Shown here: positions 63,508 to 64,000 of the stretch, piece after piece | Layout: each line of letters starts with the position of its first letter | Position numbering within the stretch: the first letter of the stretch is position 1 | DNA from: Nocardiopsis sp. FR4 | Lineage (GTDB): Bacteria > Actinomycetota > Actinomycetes > Streptosporangiales > Streptosporangiaceae | Assembly (NCBI RefSeq): GCF_009830945.1 | Contig: NZ_VWVV01000020.1 | Span: forward strand, 59,365-123,364 | Direction: 5' to 3' | DNA length: 64,000 nt | Notes under the pieces: model-generated | Database searches by the model: none | What the model was told of the DNA's origin: nothing | Seen by the model: the letters and a program-made list of their open reading frames with translations, nothing else | Translations under genes and position numbers: made by a program

Positions 63508-63565
63508 CCGGACCGGCCTTCTGACCCGCCCGGGGCCGCCCGGTGGTGAAGCCGGTCCGGTTTTT
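63508..63565 (+). terminator. Intrinsic terminator of the clpP operon, with T tract
   Basis: CCGGACCGGCCTTC (63508-63521) pairs, with one bulge, with GAAGCCGGTCCGG (63548-63560), followed directly by TTTTT. This is a classic Rho-independent signal, rare in this window. A second hairpin can form in the loop. Confidence 0.8.
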
Positions 63566-63693
63566 CGCTTAGTCTGGCGGAGAGCGACACACAGATCGCC
63601 TCGTCCGTGACCGGCGGGTGTCACGGGAGATTTCCGTACGGCCCTCGCGAGAGCGGCACCGGCGGGGCGGCCTTAGTTTTGAGGAGTGGCTGG

Positions 63694-64000
63694 GTGGCAC
63701 GCATCGGCGACGGCGGGGACCTGTTGAAGTGCTCGTTCTGCGGTAAGAGCCAGAAGCAGGTGAAGAAGCTCATCGCTGGCCCCGGCGTGTACATCTGCGA
63801 TGAGTGCATCGATCTGTGCAACGAGATCATCGAAGAGGAACTCGCCGACGCCACCGAGCTCACCTGGGACTCCCTGCCCAAGCCGCGGGAGATCTACGAG
63901 TTCCTGGACTCGTATGTGATCGGGCAGGAGCAGGCCAAGAAGGCGTTGTCGGTGGCGGTGTACAACCACTACAAGCGGGTGCGGTCCGAGGGTGAGCGTC
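63694..64000 (+). CDS. clpX: ATP-dependent Clp protease ATP-binding subunit ClpX (5' part)
   Basis: The first 102 codons are in the window. GTG with GAGGAG seven bases upstream opens [20 protein letters not shown], in which CSFC and the following CDECIDLC form the four-cysteine zinc-binding N domain. [20 protein letters not shown] is the start of the AAA+ domain. It unfolds tagged substrates and feeds them to ClpP1P2. It has its own transcription unit behind the terminator, as is usual for clpX. Confidence 0.97.
   Translation, partial: MARIGDGGDLLKCSFCGKSQKQVKKLIAGPGVYICDECIDLCNEIIEEELADATELTWDSLPKPREIYEFLDSYVIGQEQAKKALSVAVYNHYKRVRSEGER

Overview
This is a chromosomal segment from a high-GC Gram-positive bacterium, an actinomycete. 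Very strong G/C at third codon positions, many GTG/TTG starts, frequent leaderless starts, mycothiol-type redox genes, two clpP genes in tandem and families seen mainly in actinomycetes (DUF6504, DUF4192, DUF6177, Rv2231c-like CobC, Rv2466c-like oxidoreductase) all point the same way. The gene content and spelling feel closest to Nocardiopsis or a relative, but the genus is my inference and not shown by any one feature. No rRNA, CRISPR array or transposase was found.

Left edge (1-2.6 kb): the end of an unidentified gene and a DUF6177 gene, lower in GC than their neighbours, abut the 3' end of a tRNA-Arg gene and may be accessory DNA. A short regulatory region with palindromes and a possible 18-codon ORF follows. 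From 2.6 to 25 kb is mostly housekeeping and cell-envelope material with cobalamin genes dispersed in it: cobD (2.6 kb), a CobC-like PLP enzyme (15.1 kb), a three-part protein with a low-complexity head, a BluB-like flavin domain and CobT (16.4 kb), and cysG (19.0 kb). Between them lie a secreted penicillin-acylase family enzyme, an NfeD/SPFH membrane pair, a quinone reductase, a transmembrane Ser/Thr kinase, a DUF6504 gene with a good LexA box, an acetyltransferase and a Tat-type peptidoglycan amidase. A translationally coupled pair of large dynamin-like GTPases closes this part.

25-42 kb: a membrane diguanylate cyclase follows a leader that can fold into a compact three-way junction. Then come DUF4192, ettA, a decayed stretch containing an MFS transporter broken by two frameshifts, truncated haemoglobin glbO, a thioesterase, a prolyl oligopeptidase, an HNH nuclease, an FmdB zinc ribbon, ilvD, a NERD-domain protein and an amidase. 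42-59 kb: an MFS transporter, malQ, pepN, an Rv2466c-like protein, two very small genes (52 and 51 codons), an aldehyde dehydrogenase, rpiB, a membrane PP2C phosphatase, mgtE, an Rv0909-like small protein, a degenerate M23 peptidase, an iron-box-controlled [2Fe-2S] protein, an ABC exporter and a nucleotidyltransferase.

Right edge (60-64 kb): divergent tRNA-Gly and tRNA-Pro, then tig, clpP1, clpP2 and the start of clpX, with a ClgR operator before clpP1. The order pepN, Rv2466c-like, rpiB, then tig-clpP1-clpP2-clpX follows Mycobacterium tuberculosis (Rv2467 to Rv2457c) with extra genes inserted. Transcription units are mostly one to three genes, separated by strong GC-rich hairpins without U tracts; the clpP2-clpX hairpin is the one with a T5 run.
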